NCBI RefSeq assembly: GCF_033115175.1
Contig: NC_084843.1
Location: 59,436,474 to 59,500,473, forward strand
Direction of reading: 5' to 3'
Source: Lepus europaeus
Lineage: Eukaryota; Chordata; Mammalia; Lagomorpha; Leporidae
Length of the DNA stretch: 64,000 bases
The position numbers were made by a program, and so were the translations under genes. The notes beneath the pieces were generated by a model. It ran no database searches. It was given only the letters and a program-made list of their open reading frames with translations, and was not told the origin of the DNA. This document shows, one piece after another, positions 46,605 to 58,142 of the stretch (its first letter is position 1; each line of letters starts with the position of its first letter).

Positions 46605-47369
46605 AAAATGTTAAGGATACAGATTGACTTTCTTTTGTAAATGACTGTTTTACTTTCCCTGAAATAGGACACAGAAACACTCTGATAAAACAGAATGAAA
46701 AGTCTCAATCCCGGGAGTTCCCGCACAAGGCTCTGATCCTGTTTTCAGCTAACTTATTACACAAATGCTGTTCTGTGGGGCGAGAAACAGACTGGACATC
46801 TACTTGGCTTTGCCATCTCCGCTTTCTCCAGTGGCCAAGATAAACCACTTTCACAAAGAGCTGACTTCCATGGTTCTCTGGCTTGCTACAAAGTGATTAG
46901 GGGGAAATAAGAAAAAATAAAAACAAGAAAACTAACACTGAAGCAGTCATACTTCCCATGTCTCTGAGTTGAGAAGTACAGGTAACCTTTAGCTAAAGGA
47001 AATCAAAAGTATACAAGTTAACTACCTAGTTCATTCACCCTTAGCTATATTTGTTCACTTAAGGCTTTAACCCCTTTCCAAACCAACAACTGTGTCTTAA
47101 TCCAGCAATGCCTGGGAACGACTGAAACACATGCACTTCGGAGGCTGACTCCCCCAAGCCTCTGCACTGGGCCCCGGCAGTGACAGCAGGCTTTCCCTGC
47201 AGGTCAGTGCTGAAGATAAAGAACAGGAAACCCAACTTCAGAATGCTACTCTCTCACCCCAGAAATATGCTATCCGCATCCTCCCTACCCTCACACAAGG
47301 AGGAATCCACAGAATTTAGTTCAGTCCTTTGCAAATGAGCACCACCATCACAAAAAGTACCTCGACTCT

Positions 47370-47375
47370 TTTATT
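47370..47375 (-). terminator. SAR1A: SAR1A internal poly(A) signal candidate
   Basis: AATAAAAG on the gene strand within the 3' UTR. This is a sequence match only. Confidence 0.35.
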
Positions 47376-48746
47376 AAAGGAAAAATGCACACAGGCCCCT
47401 CCGCTCCTGAGACCACCTCCTGTCCCTTCTCCTTCTACTGCAAGGGCGGAACACAGGTTAAGATCATGAACACCCACCCAACTGCACGCGTGGCACTGAG
47501 AAAATGGAACGCTATGCAAACAGCCCTCACCCCCTCGGGGGATGCTGATGTCTGTGTCCGGGGTGCTCACTGACACACGAGGCTGCCTGCGAAGGAGCAG
47601 CCCACAGAGGGCCCCTGGTTAGTGTTGTCCCCTGCTGATTTTGTGACGTGAGAAAGGTAGTTTCATTCCAAACAAAAAAAATCTGGAAAAGCTACAGATA
47701 CTGACCTTTAAATAAACACCAAAAAAATAAAAATAAAATAACTGGTAAGAAGAAAAGATCTGAGCAAAAGAGCTCACAAATAAAGGGACCAAATTCTGCA
47801 AGAGGAAATTTTAAAGCCCACTGAGGAAATCTTCCCTGGATTCAAACAAGTACTGTAAGACCAGAGTTTTAAGTCCTCAACTCACAGAATTAAGACCTCT
47901 TTAGCTATTAACTTTGTCATTCTGTTCAGAACAATTTCCCCCAGAATCTGTGCAAAAGTAGCTGAGACACACCTGCAGTACATGACCACATGAGATGTTC
48001 TCAACTCTGAAATGAGGCTAAGTCACTTTATAACTGACAATGAAAAGATGCTATACAGAGAAATTTCACAATGGTATAAAAGCAAAGACGGCTGACGTTT
48101 GTAACCTTATAAGTAGAATAGTAACAACCCACCCAGCAATGCACTTTCCACAGTGAACAATGTCTATCCCCGGGGGGAGGGATGCCCCTAGCTTTCCACA
48201 GTGAAGCCTGCCACGACTGCGAGGCCAGGGTTCACCCTTTTCCACTCTCCGTGCACAAGGTGATGCCTCCGGCTACAAGGTGGTTATAGAGCCGGGGAGC
48301 TCAGGGGAGTGTCTCTCAGCAACCTGCCAACTCAGCAGGAGTGGGGCCACCCAACTGAGCTCTGGCCTCTAATTGTATTGGTTCATAATTGAATGAAATA
48401 TCTAAATGCCATTTACTAGTTTAAAAAAAAAAATAGAAAACTCTGGACCAAGAAAATTGTGAACTCAAAATAGTTAGGAGGGAGACCAATTACAATAACA
48501 ACACTTTCTTTAAAAAATAGAATCACTTTCGCTCGAAATGCACCACAGTGGTGAGACGTGTTTTTCTTTTCCGGTGCCCCCGGGATGGCACACAGCTTCA
48601 CTCCCCAGGACTCCGACCTGCACCAGTGCGTGGGCAGCGTCACCTCCCGACAGTGCGGAGAAGAGCACATGTCACCACTGGGCGATGAGAGCTGACAGAG
48701 ACTCTTGGCTTCTCAACACCAGACATGGCTGGAGAGCTTTCCTTGA

Positions 48747-48752
48747 TTTATT
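48747..48752 (-). terminator. SAR1A: SAR1A internal poly(A) signal candidate
   Basis: AATAAA on the gene strand 76 bases past the stop. This is a sequence match only. Confidence 0.35.
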
Positions 48753-48806
48753 AGAAAAGTTCATGAGGAAGCTGTGAATAGGATCAGTCCAGAGAAGTAA
48801 AACTCG

Positions 48807-48812
48807 TTTATT
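48807..48812 (-). terminator. SAR1A: SAR1A most proximal poly(A) signal candidate
   Basis: AATAAA starts 16 bases past the stop codon on the gene strand. Its use would give a transcript with a 3' UTR of only about 40 bases. Confidence 0.4.
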
Positions 48813-48827
48813 TTCACTGTCCAAACA

Positions 48828-48944
48828 TCAGTCAATATACTGGGAGAGCCAGCGGAAACCCTCGCCGTAGCCTTGCCTCTTGAGCACGCTGCACATGAAC
48901 ACTTCCATGGGGCGGGCGTTCAGCTCCTTCAGGGTCACGTTCCC
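48828..48944 (-). CDS. SAR1A: SAR1A last exon, coding part
   Basis: 117 bp, acceptor tgctttag, stop TGA at 48830-48828. It encodes [20 protein letters not shown] and ends [12 protein letters not shown]. Confidence 0.96.
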   Translation of the reverse strand, partial: GNVTLKELNARPMEVFMCSVLKRQGYGEGFRWLSQYID

Positions 48945-51900
48945 CTAAAGCAGGCAAAACAAGAAAGGCGTTACTATCTCCACGGCAGAGAGCCTGAGGA
49001 GGCGGTCATCGCCACCAGTTTCCCTGCTCTTAAAAGCCAATCTAAGTAGCTATTCATTACAGGAATGTGGTCCAGGCCCCATGAGACCTCGCAGGGCTTC
49101 GTGCTCTCAGAGTAGAACAGGCAGCACATTCCTACCCCAGCCTCTGTCTCTGTGTGTCTGTCCATCTCTCCAGAGTACGTTCATCTGCAAAGTCAGTACC
49201 CTCCCTGATGGACTGAAGCGGTCTGGGACTGTTTAGAAAGGACAGAGTCACTAACATAGCACCCAGAAATACTGATAGGCTATCCCAAGGAAATTAAAAG
49301 TCATGTGTCCTAACACTCAGACAGAAGAGGGGAAGCTAAATGAGCTATTTAAAAAAAAAAATTTTTTTTTTCTTTTTTTTTTTTTGACAGGCAGAGTGGA
49401 TAGTGAGAGAGAGAGACAGAGAGAAAGGTCTTCCTTTTGCCGTTGGTTCACCCTCCAATGGCCGCTGCGGCCGGCGCATCGCACTGATCTGAAGCCAGGA
49501 GCCAGGTGCTTCTCCTGGTCTCCCATGCAGGTGCAGGGCCCAAGCACTTGGGCCATCCTCCACTGCCTTCCGGGGCCATAGCAGAGAGCTGGCCTGGAAG
49601 AGGGGCAACCGGGATAGAATCCAGCGCCCCAACCGGGACTAGAACCCGGTGTGCCGGCACCGCAAGGCGGAGGATTAGCCTATTAAACCACAGCGTCAGC
49701 CTAAAAAAAAAATTTCTACAAAAGATCAGGTAACCAAGAAGAGACAAGACTGACGAACTAGGTAAAAAAGTGAGAGAGTTATCAAAGGTCACAGAAAAGG
49801 AAGATTTCATTGAATATGCCAAAACCCCAAGCTGAAAAGTTGAAGGATCCCTGTGGAACTGGATCTGGTCTAGACTTCCTCTCTCACAAGCCTGTTTTCC
49901 TCTTTCAACAGGAGGAACCATACATAAAGCCACTTCGCTGGCGTACTGTGTAGACCTGAACAAATCACTCTGCTCCTCATCTGTGGAATGGGGTAACAGT
50001 CCTACTTCTCTCAGCAAGAAGCACTAAGTATAAAAAAAAAGGTTTAATTTCAGTGCTTGAAAAGTGATATGAATGATTATTCTTCTCTATAACCTGACCT
50101 CTCCTGTCCAGAATAAAACTGATCTGGGCTAATGGCTCCTTCAAAAAGCTTTCTCGGGGCTGGCACTGTGACATAGTAGATTAAGCCTCCACCTGAAGTG
50201 CCAGCATCCCATTCAAGTCCCAGCTGCTCCTCTTTTGATCCAGCTCTCTGCTATGGCCTGGAAAGGCAGTGGAAAATGGCCAAGTTCTTGGGCCCCTGCA
50301 CCCCTGTGGGAGACCCAAAAGAAACTCCTGGCTTCATTTCGTCCCAGCTCCAGCTGTTAGGGCCACCTGGGGAGTGAACCAGCAGATGGAAGACCTCTCT
50401 GTCTTTCTGTCTATAACTCTACCTCTCAAATAAATAAATAAATCTTAAAAAAAAAAGTGGCTCCATTAAAAAAAAAATTTCCCAGACACTCAGAAAACCC
50501 TCTAAAGAGACTTTGCCTTTTCTACCAACTCCTCAAATAATGAAGGAGTTTAATATCAGAAAATGGTTAAACAGCATGCCCCTGCCTTCAGCAAGGTCAC
50601 AAAAATACCCAAAACAAAATAAATCCTAAGCCTTTTTAAACTTCTGAAAGAAGAGAATCAATATGGCAAAATAGGAGCCAGCATTTTGTGGTGCTGTGGG
50701 TTAAGCAGCTGCCTGTGATGCCAGCACCCCATTATCAGCACTGGTTCAAGTCCCAGTTGCTCTGCTTCCAATCCAGCTCCCTGCTAATGTGCCTGGGAAA
50801 TTAGCAAAAGGCGGCCCAAGTGCTTGGGACCTTGCCATCCATGTGGGAAACCAGGATGGAGTTTCTGGCTCCCAGCTTCTGGCCCAGACTGAGCCATTGC
50901 AGTCATCTGGGGAGTGAACTGGCAGATGGAAAATATCCCTCCCTCCCTCCCTGTTTCTGTAATAAACAAACCTTTAAAAGTAATAAAAGACAGCAAAGCA
51001 GCAGTGCTTTAAAGTTGTGGCCAGCACTCCCGTGTCTCCTCAGGAGTCTCCTCTTACCTTCCCAGTAGTCTGTCCGTAAAGCCCAAATATCTCACGGAGC
51101 TTTTCTTCACTGATAGCATCTGTTCTGTCAATTTTGTTGCCCAAGATGAGGATTGGCACATTGGATATTGTTTCATCAGTCATTAAAGCCTAAAGCCAAG
51201 ATAAAATAAAAAACAAAGTGAAACCTAGGAAGTCTATCAACAAGGAAAGCTAGCAGCTTCAGGTCTTATAAGGCATGAAATGAAAGGTAGAAATAAGATC
51301 ATCTTCACATCTGATTAAAGGCTTATCTCTGACACCATATAACACACCTTTAACATTTGGTGAAAAGCCCCTACCTGCCTCAAAACAGTCACAGCTGAAG
51401 GCTGTCTGTTTCCGAGGCAACAGAACTACTCAGCCACCAAGCACTCTCAGAACAGTCAGCAGGGTCCTAGAAGAGTGCTCTGGCTGCAGACCCTCAAAGA
51501 TGACTACAGGAACGCTCCAAGGTTTGCTGACTGCCCAACACACACAAAACACTGCCTCAGGCACTGAGATAGGAAACAAAGGGTAAGACCCAGCCCTGTG
51601 GTCAAGTAACCCTCCCTCTTAAGTTCACACTTGTGTTCACAAAGCTTGGAAGGGAAACAGCACGGTGGATGACTGTCACGATGAGTGAGGACAGAATATT
51701 AATACTAAATAAATTCAAGGAAACACATGGTGATTTGGGGCTTGAGGAAAGTCTCAGCAAAACTACGGAACCTAAACTGGGTCTCCAGAGCAAGGAAAGG
51801 AGGAGGAAGAACTCGGGCCCCGGCTCTGCACTCAGGTGTGAAGGCAGCAGCCACAGGGAGCAGTGCCGGCTGCCCTGAAGCACCTGTACTGGCATCAGCC

Positions 51901-54900
51901 CGAGGAAATGGGGCAGGAAGGGACAGCCCGCATCGTGGCACCCACCTGAGAGGTCAGCTGCAATGGATTCTAACACCGCAGTGAGTAAAACCTACACCTC
52001 AGTACCATGAACTCACACGCAGTACCCACCTGTGGCACTCGTGTGAGACACAATGAGCTAGCCTAGGGTAGCAGCGCTGAATGAACACTACAGGAGACTG
52101 ACAAAAAGTCACAGCTGACACAGATCTCGAGTCTGGCCCTCCAATTCTCAGCCACAGGAAAGCAGTGTTGAAGAGATAAAAGGGAAAGGTGCTGTGACCG
52201 CCTTGAATCCCAGGAAACATGAGAGAAAAACAAGAGCAAGGATGTCATTCATTAAGCAGTAATAGAGTGCCTATATGTACCCAATGTTTTGCCAGGTGCA
52301 GTGACTTCACAAAAAAGTAAGACAAGGTTCCTACCATGGAAGCTCAGGTCTGGTGGGAGAGACCCATAAGAAAATCAGCAAACACAACAGACACTGGTGA
52401 TGCAGTGTGAGAGGTCAGGGAAAGCTGCTCAGAGGTGGTCACATCTGAACCCTGAGTTCCCTGAAGGGACATTTTACAATGTGCTGCGGAGAACGGAAGA
52501 GGAACCCAGGCAGGGAATGGCTACTTGTGCCTGTTCAAGAAAAAAAAAACACAAGTTGTTCTTTAGGTTTAGAATATAGTTCAAGTAGGCAGGAAAGAGA
52601 AAGGATGCTGGAGAAATAGGGAGGATCATGAAAAGGTCTTATGTGCCACATAAGAGACCTGTGAGTTGTATCCTGCCTGTGCCAGAGAACTATCCAAAGA
52701 TATTAAGGAGAGCAATGACAAGTCTGAGAAAGTTACTTCTAGCACTTCAGTGCATGGCAACAGTCATGAAACGACAATAATCCACAGGTTTCTGGACTAC
52801 GGGCCCAGGCAGGTGGTGGGGTAGGATGAACAGTTCCATTCTGGAAAACAGAATCAGTGCATGGGTTGTCTAGTGGGCAGCATTATGCAGAGGTCTAGAT
52901 GGGAGAAATCCATTTGGGAATCTTTGACATCTGGGCAGCAGAGGAAGGAACTGGAATAGGTGGGACTAGCCTGAAAGAAAGAGCAGACCCTTGGGAAGAC
53001 CAGTACTTCAGGGCTAAGCACTTCAGAAAGCACCACAACCAAGAGTGCAAAGGGGAGTTTCTAGAATGAGAATGGCGAGTGCCAAGGGGTCCACTAAGGG
53101 AAGGGCTTCGCTATAGGCAATTCTTCATCAGCCCAGAGCTATACACTTGAGAAACATGCTTATAAATATGCCTGAGACAGCTTCCAACTGCCAGTAATGA
53201 GAACGAAGGGTTACAGTTCATCAGAGAAGTACGGGTGAAGGAGCAGGACTAACAGAAGCAACATTACAGAAATCATCGCGCCAAGAAACGCGATGTTGAC
53301 AAAGGCGAAACCTGGAGTGAGTGCTTGACAGTGTCTCAGGATGCTGGCACCTGGGCCCAGACTTGAACAGGCTGTCAGCGTCCAGCACACTCATCGGCGG
53401 GACGGTGGGGAGGCACAACCCGAGAACGCAGACTCACAAACTCAACACAGTCTAACATCTCCGCTAGGGTTTCCTGATGCCAGTCGTAAAAAGGGTGCCG
53501 ATACATGATATACAAAAGGGACCACTGATAACTATGCTGAGCCAGACAGGAGCCCTTCGATCGAAACCATATGTTAATTTACACAGTCTAAGCTGAGTTT
53601 CCTCAGACACTGAAAAGCAGTACCTTAGATTTTAAAACATTTTCTTCCTGCAACTACGACTCTCACCGAATGTGCACTCCAATGATTAAGTACTGGCACT
53701 ACCGAGCCAAGTAGTTAAAAGAAACAGAGGTAGTAAGGAAAACACAAACATACATTAAGCTCAACTTTGGATTCCATGAGGCGAGAATGATCTGCACAGT
53801 CCACCAGAAAGACAATCCCATTAATTGCAGGAAGGTAATTTTTCCAAACCCGGCGTGCTAGAAGACAAAGTTAGTGATTGCATCAATAAAATATATAAAT
53901 ATAGACTGAAAATTAATAAGCTAAGAACCTGTGAAATGCACAAATCTGGTCGTTTCAGTAACAATACTTCCTTATGGATTCTCTAAGTCCTGGCCAGTAT
54001 TAAGTCAGAGTAGAGGAAGCAAACTGATGGGTCCATGAACCTAAACCTGGTTTTTATAAATTCAGAATTTGTCCTCCTTGAAATAACAACAACTCTGGGC
54101 AATTCTACACCTACCCATCCACATGCCAATAATCAGCTGGAACTGAATTGTGGCTTCTCCTTCAGATAACGTCTGAATTCTTCAGTTTGCCAAAATTGCC
54201 GTTACTCTTCACTGTCTTGGAGGCCACTTACTTAAATGACCTATTTCACCTCTGGAGCTAATTTAGTTTGCAACCTCTGAGTTAAAATATCAGAATGTTA
54301 ACTATTTCTGCATATAACATTAGTTCCAAGTTATTCCTAAACCACTAGTGTGAGTGTGCTGACCCATGCATCTGCTCAGCCCTGGGGGGCCTGGGCCACC
54401 CAGGGGCCTAACCTGCCCTATAAACGTTACTTCTATCTGTTTGTGACACAGAATGGTAGAGATCGGAAAGCAGCGCTTTAATTGTACCAGATTTCCAAGC
54501 CCTTCATCTCTAGTCCTCGCAGTGGAACGGGTCGGAAGCACCTCCACGTCAGTGAATAACGTGAACTTCTAAAGAGTGGGGTGGGGAAGGAGGGCAGGAG
54601 GAACTTTCAGTTTCCCTATTTCTACAATGACTATGTTTGTTTGAGTATTAAGTCTACACTGCTTTTATAGTTAATTTTTTTTTTTTTTTTTTTGACAGGG
54701 AGAGTGGATAGTGAGAGAGAGAGACAGAGAGAGAGAAAGGTCTTCCTTTTTGCCGTTGGTTCACCCTCCAATGGCCGCTGCGGCCGGTGCATCGCGCTGA
54801 TCCGAAGCCAGGAGCCAGGTGCTTCTCCTGGTCTCACATGCAGGTGCAGGGCCTAAGGACTTGGGCCATCCTCCACTGCCTTCCCGGGCCATAGCAGAGA

Positions 54901-57900
54901 GCTGGCCTGGAAGAGGGGCAACCGGGATAGAATCCGGCACCCCGACCGGGACTAGAACCCGGTGTGCCAGCGCCACAAGGCGGAGGATTAGCCTGTTAAG
55001 CCACGGCGCCGGCCTATAGTTAAAATTTTTAAGTTATACAAAAATAAAATGAAATCCATAGATAGATATTGTTTTAGTCACTTCTGTAAAACGGTGGCCA
55101 CGTTATGATAAAAAGTGTCTCTGTTGAGTAAATTTTCCTTAAAAGAAGTAAAACTATATACATCAATACACTTCCCTTCTTTTACAACACCTGTAAGCTA
55201 AATTATCACAAATAATCTACAATTCCCAGGTGTCTAAGGACATGTGGTGCCTATTCCTTCAGCACTGTCCAGTTGACCAGTTCAGTCTTACCTGGCTCCG
55301 AATTTAAATTTGTGTAAGCTGTTACACAACTTTTTTGGAAGAAACAGCAGAAGATACCACATACCCATTCCTACGTACAAGCTCATGATAGAAAAAAGGA
55401 AACAAGATCATTTATAACCCTCCATCAAACTCCTCCCTGTCAATGTTTCTGCTACTTTCTTCCCGTCTTTCTTCTGTGCAGGTATTTTATTCAATTGTGA
55501 TTATACTGCATATATGATTTTCAGGATACAAAACCAATTGAATAAAATAAATGCAATTACATTAATGAAATTACCAACTATACAATTCTTGTGCTGACTA
55601 GAAATTACAATATTCTTTTTTCTAAGCCATACTTTTTAAAAAACTTAGATTCAACCTAGTAAACGTTCTAAAAGTCTTCTCAACTCAATTTAATAAAAAG
55701 TGAATCTGACAGAATCTCGGGCTTCTTGCCCCATCTTCCCAGATCACACCCGCATCTGGAGTCACACCCGGTGCTTAGTCTTGCCAAATGTTAACTGAGT
55801 GTCCGTCAGCTAAAGATGCCCAGTGTGTATCGCTAAGACACACACAAGACACCTGAGAGGAACCCGGAATCACACAGACCCAGCCTGAGGAGGGAAAAGG
55901 GCAAAACGCTGGAAGAAAACCAACCCGTTCCAGGTGGGTCAAGTATATACAAAATATCAATGCAGATCAGAGTGCTCCTACTTAGTCACCCTTAGTTTTG
56001 CAACTTTTTGACAAGTTTGAACTTACTTACAAAGACGCTAAGGTCCTACATACTCACACTCCTTTGAGTAGAGATTTGTTAACTAAATATAATACATGAT
56101 ACCGTACTGTACCTGTTCAAGAGGAAAAAACGCTTTACACAAGGAGATTATTAGGGGTTGGCACTGTCGCACAGCAGTGCCCATATGAGGGCTGGTTTGA
56201 GTTCCCCCCGACTTCAGATCTAGCTTCTTGCTGATGCACCTGGGAAGGCAATGGAGGATGGCCCGAGTACTTGGGCCCCTGCACCCATGCGGGAGACTTA
56301 GATGGAGCTCCAGGTTCCTGGCTTTGGCCTGGACCAGCCCCAGCTTTGAGGACCATCCAAACCCCAGTGGATACAAGATCTCTGTCTCTTCCTCTCTTCT
56401 CTGCAACTTGGCCTTTCAAATAAATCTTTTTTAAAAAAGGAAAGGCTGATGCTATGGCAGAACAGGTTAAGCCTCTGCCTGAGATGCCAGCATCCCACTT
56501 GGGTGCCAGTTTGAGAATTGTCTGCTCCACTTCTAATCCAGGTCCCTGCTAATGGGCCTGGGAAAGTAGCAGGAGACAGCCAAAGTACTTGGGCCCCTGC
56601 ACCCATGAGAGTGTCCTGGAAGAAGCTCTGGGCTCCTGGCTTCGGCCTGGCCTAGCCCTGGCTGTTGTGGCCATTTGGGAAATGAACTAGAGAATGAAAG
56701 ATCTCTTTCTGTCTCTCTTCCTTTCTCTGTAACTCTGCCTTTCAAAAAAAAAAAAAAAAAAAAAAAACAAACGGAGAGATTGATTATTGGGACAACTGAC
56801 AAAAAGGAATACACATGACAGAGTATATAAAAATAGAACATCCTAGATTGGATAACTAGTATGATTATATAAAAGAATATTTTTGTTAAGAAATAGGTAT
56901 CTGGAGCAAAGGTGTATGAGGTACTCAAATGGTTCAGAAAAAAATCAATATTAATGAAGGTATTTCAAAAAGTTCATGGACATGGAATTAAGAGGTTATT
57001 TTTGTGCAACAAATGTTGAAATCCACACATAGTATTTTCATAATACATATTTTCCATGAAGTTTTCAAGACACTCTCATATGCACGGCTTTTGAACCAAC
57101 ATAAATTTATCTTTCACTTCTATTTTCCATGAATCTTTTGATATGTTCTCATATGTATTACAGAGAGGGAGACTAATAAATCTCCACAAAAGGGCTGAGT
57201 GGAAGTCTCTGCACTATTTACAAATTATATCTTAAATCACTTAAAAATACTAAATGAATAAAACAGCCTCATTAAATAAGATCCCAATCCTAAATTCAAG
57301 AAATGTAGAAGGTAGAAAGGACACAAGCTTTGAGGGCCCAGAATAAATCATAAGCCAAGACCATGCTTCCACTACATCTCTTACCTTGCTCATGCCCACC
57401 AAGATCAAAAGTTGTAAAGGTCATTCCAGCAATTGTCAGCTCTTCTGATGCTGAAAAATTGGCAATAAATAGGAAAGAAATCAACTTATGTGTCCACAGG
57501 CCCAATCACCATGCCGTGAGCCAACACCAATCCAAGGTGAAAGCTTCACCTTGCCCTGGGGAGGGCAGCAGTGGGATGCTCTGAAGCTACTCTAAAAAGC
57601 CAACCACTTCTTATTCTCTTAGAAGCAGGTACAGGAGATGTGTCCCATTATGGAACCAAAGAGAATAGTGACAAAGTTTCGGAGACTTAGATCTATGAGT
57701 CTGTGCCCTGAATATGTCCTCTAGGTAATTTTTCTAAGTAAGCTGAATTTTGGGACCTCAGTTATTAAAAGTGGAGATTTATCCTCCAAACCTGATGTTG
57801 ACCTTCAAAGATCAAAAGGTCACCTGGTATTTTCAAACCTACTCGGATGCAGTGTTGGAACATGTTGGCCCAATCTGTCATCTTTGAGCATGTGAAGAAG

Positions 57901-58142
57901 AGTGGTTTTGCCTGCATTGTCCAAACCCAAGAATACAAGTTTTCCAGATTTCTTATAGAGTCCTAAAAGAGAAAAAAAAAATGTTAATGTAAATTTTTCT
58001 CTACTTAATGAAGACTACTTTTAATTAAATTGTTGAAAGACATGCATAAAATTTGAAACCTGCATTTCAAGGAAATGGCTTTACCTAGGAACTGGAGCAC
58101 ACTGCTGAAGCCATTGTAGATCCACTCAAAGATGAAAGACAT
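48828..58142 (-). CDS. SAR1A: COPII coat small GTPase SAR1A
   Basis: Small GTPase that starts COPII coat assembly at ER exit sites; SEC12 loads it with GTP and it then recruits SEC23/SEC24. Coding exons on the minus strand: 58142-58085, 57962-57843, 57450-57385, 53857-53754, 51189-51058, 48944-48828, joined to 198 residues, the human length. The N-terminal amphipathic helix [19 protein letters not shown] inserts into the ER membrane. Nucleotide motifs are complete: GLDNAGKTT (32-40), Thr56 in switch I, DLGGHEQ (75-81, with catalytic His79) and NKID (134-137). [16 protein letters not shown] and [16 protein letters not shown] identify SAR1A and not SAR1B. The ATG has A at -3. Confidence 0.96.
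49362..49703 (-). repeat. young CSINE
   Basis: Full-length reverse copy with long T tract and intact inverted B box (GGACTAGAACC), in the last SAR1A intron and in the same sense as the gene. Confidence 0.92.
49935..50025 (+). repeat. MIR-like fragment
   Basis: GACCTGAACAAATCACTCTG and CTCATCTGTGGAATGGGG resemble the MIR core. Confidence 0.45.
50157..50456 (+). repeat. CSINE
   Basis: Full-length copy from GGGGCTGGCACTGTGAC to its A tail. Confidence 0.88.
50671..50990 (+). repeat. CSINE
   Basis: Full-length, shortly before the 51058 exon of SAR1A, antisense to the gene. Confidence 0.86.
51058..51189 (-). CDS. SAR1A: SAR1A coding exon 5
   Basis: 132 bp, phase 0 at both ends, acceptor ggctttag, donor gtaaga. 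It encodes [20 protein letters not shown] and the guanine-specificity motif NKID, ending GLYGQTTGK. Confidence 0.96.
52240..53110. repeat. probable L2-derived sequence
   Basis: GTGCCTATATGTACCC, GACAAGGTTCCTACCATGG, AGGTCTTATGTGCCACATAA and ATTAAGGAGAGCAATGACAA follow L2-type 3' phrases. It is heavily decayed. Confidence 0.45.
53754..53857 (-). CDS. SAR1A: SAR1A coding exon 4
   Basis: 104 bp, entered in phase 1, acceptor cttctag, donor gtatgt. It encodes [20 protein letters not shown] and [14 protein letters not shown]. Confidence 0.96.
54675..55014 (-). repeat. young CSINE with target duplication
   Basis: Full-length reverse copy. TATAGTTAA at 54666-54674 and 55015-55023 is the target duplication. 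Confidence 0.93.
56153..56440 (+). repeat. CSINE
   Basis: Diverged copy with a short deletion in its promoter half. Confidence 0.83.
56443..56768 (+). repeat. CSINE
   Basis: Full-length copy with a long A tail, directly after the previous one. Confidence 0.87.
56954..57155 (+). mobile_element. mariner-like MITE, longest copy
   Basis: Opens AAGGTATTTCAAAAAGTTCA, has a near-inverted CATATTTTCCATGAAGTTTT, and a second right half (TTTTCCATGAATCTTTTGAT). This suggests a partial duplication or two copies joined. Confidence 0.45.
57385..57450 (-). CDS. SAR1A: SAR1A coding exon 3
   Basis: 66 bp, phase 1 at both ends, acceptor tttttcag, donor gtaaga. It encodes [20 protein letters not shown] with the switch II DLGGHEQ motif. 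Confidence 0.96.
57843..57962 (-). CDS. SAR1A: SAR1A coding exon 2 (P-loop)
   Basis: 120 bp, phase 1 at both ends, acceptor ctcttttag, donor gtaggt. It encodes [20 protein letters not shown] and the switch I Thr in HVPTLHP. Confidence 0.96.
58085..58142 (-). CDS. SAR1A: SAR1A first coding exon
   Basis: 58 bp of coding sequence with donor gtaaag. 16 bases of 5' UTR (58143-58158) precede it after acceptor tttttacag. It encodes the membrane-inserting N-terminal helix. Confidence 0.95.

Larger units (their letters stand above)
46585..48827 (-). other. SAR1A: SAR1A 3' UTR (long form)
   Basis: 2.2 kb of A/T-rich sequence without any SINE, in a region where introns carry one every 1-2 kb. That fits exonic sequence under constraint. 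Four AATAAA signals on the gene strand divide it: 48812-48807, 48752-48747, 47375-47370 and 46604-46599. The distal end is inferred. Confidence 0.65.
53858..57384 (-). other. SAR1A: SAR1A intron with unique stretches
   Basis: Apart from SINEs at 54.7, 56.15 and 56.44 kb and a mariner-like element at 57 kb, I see nothing in 53.9-54.6 and 55.0-56.1 kb except A/T-rich intron sequence. Confidence 0.5.
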
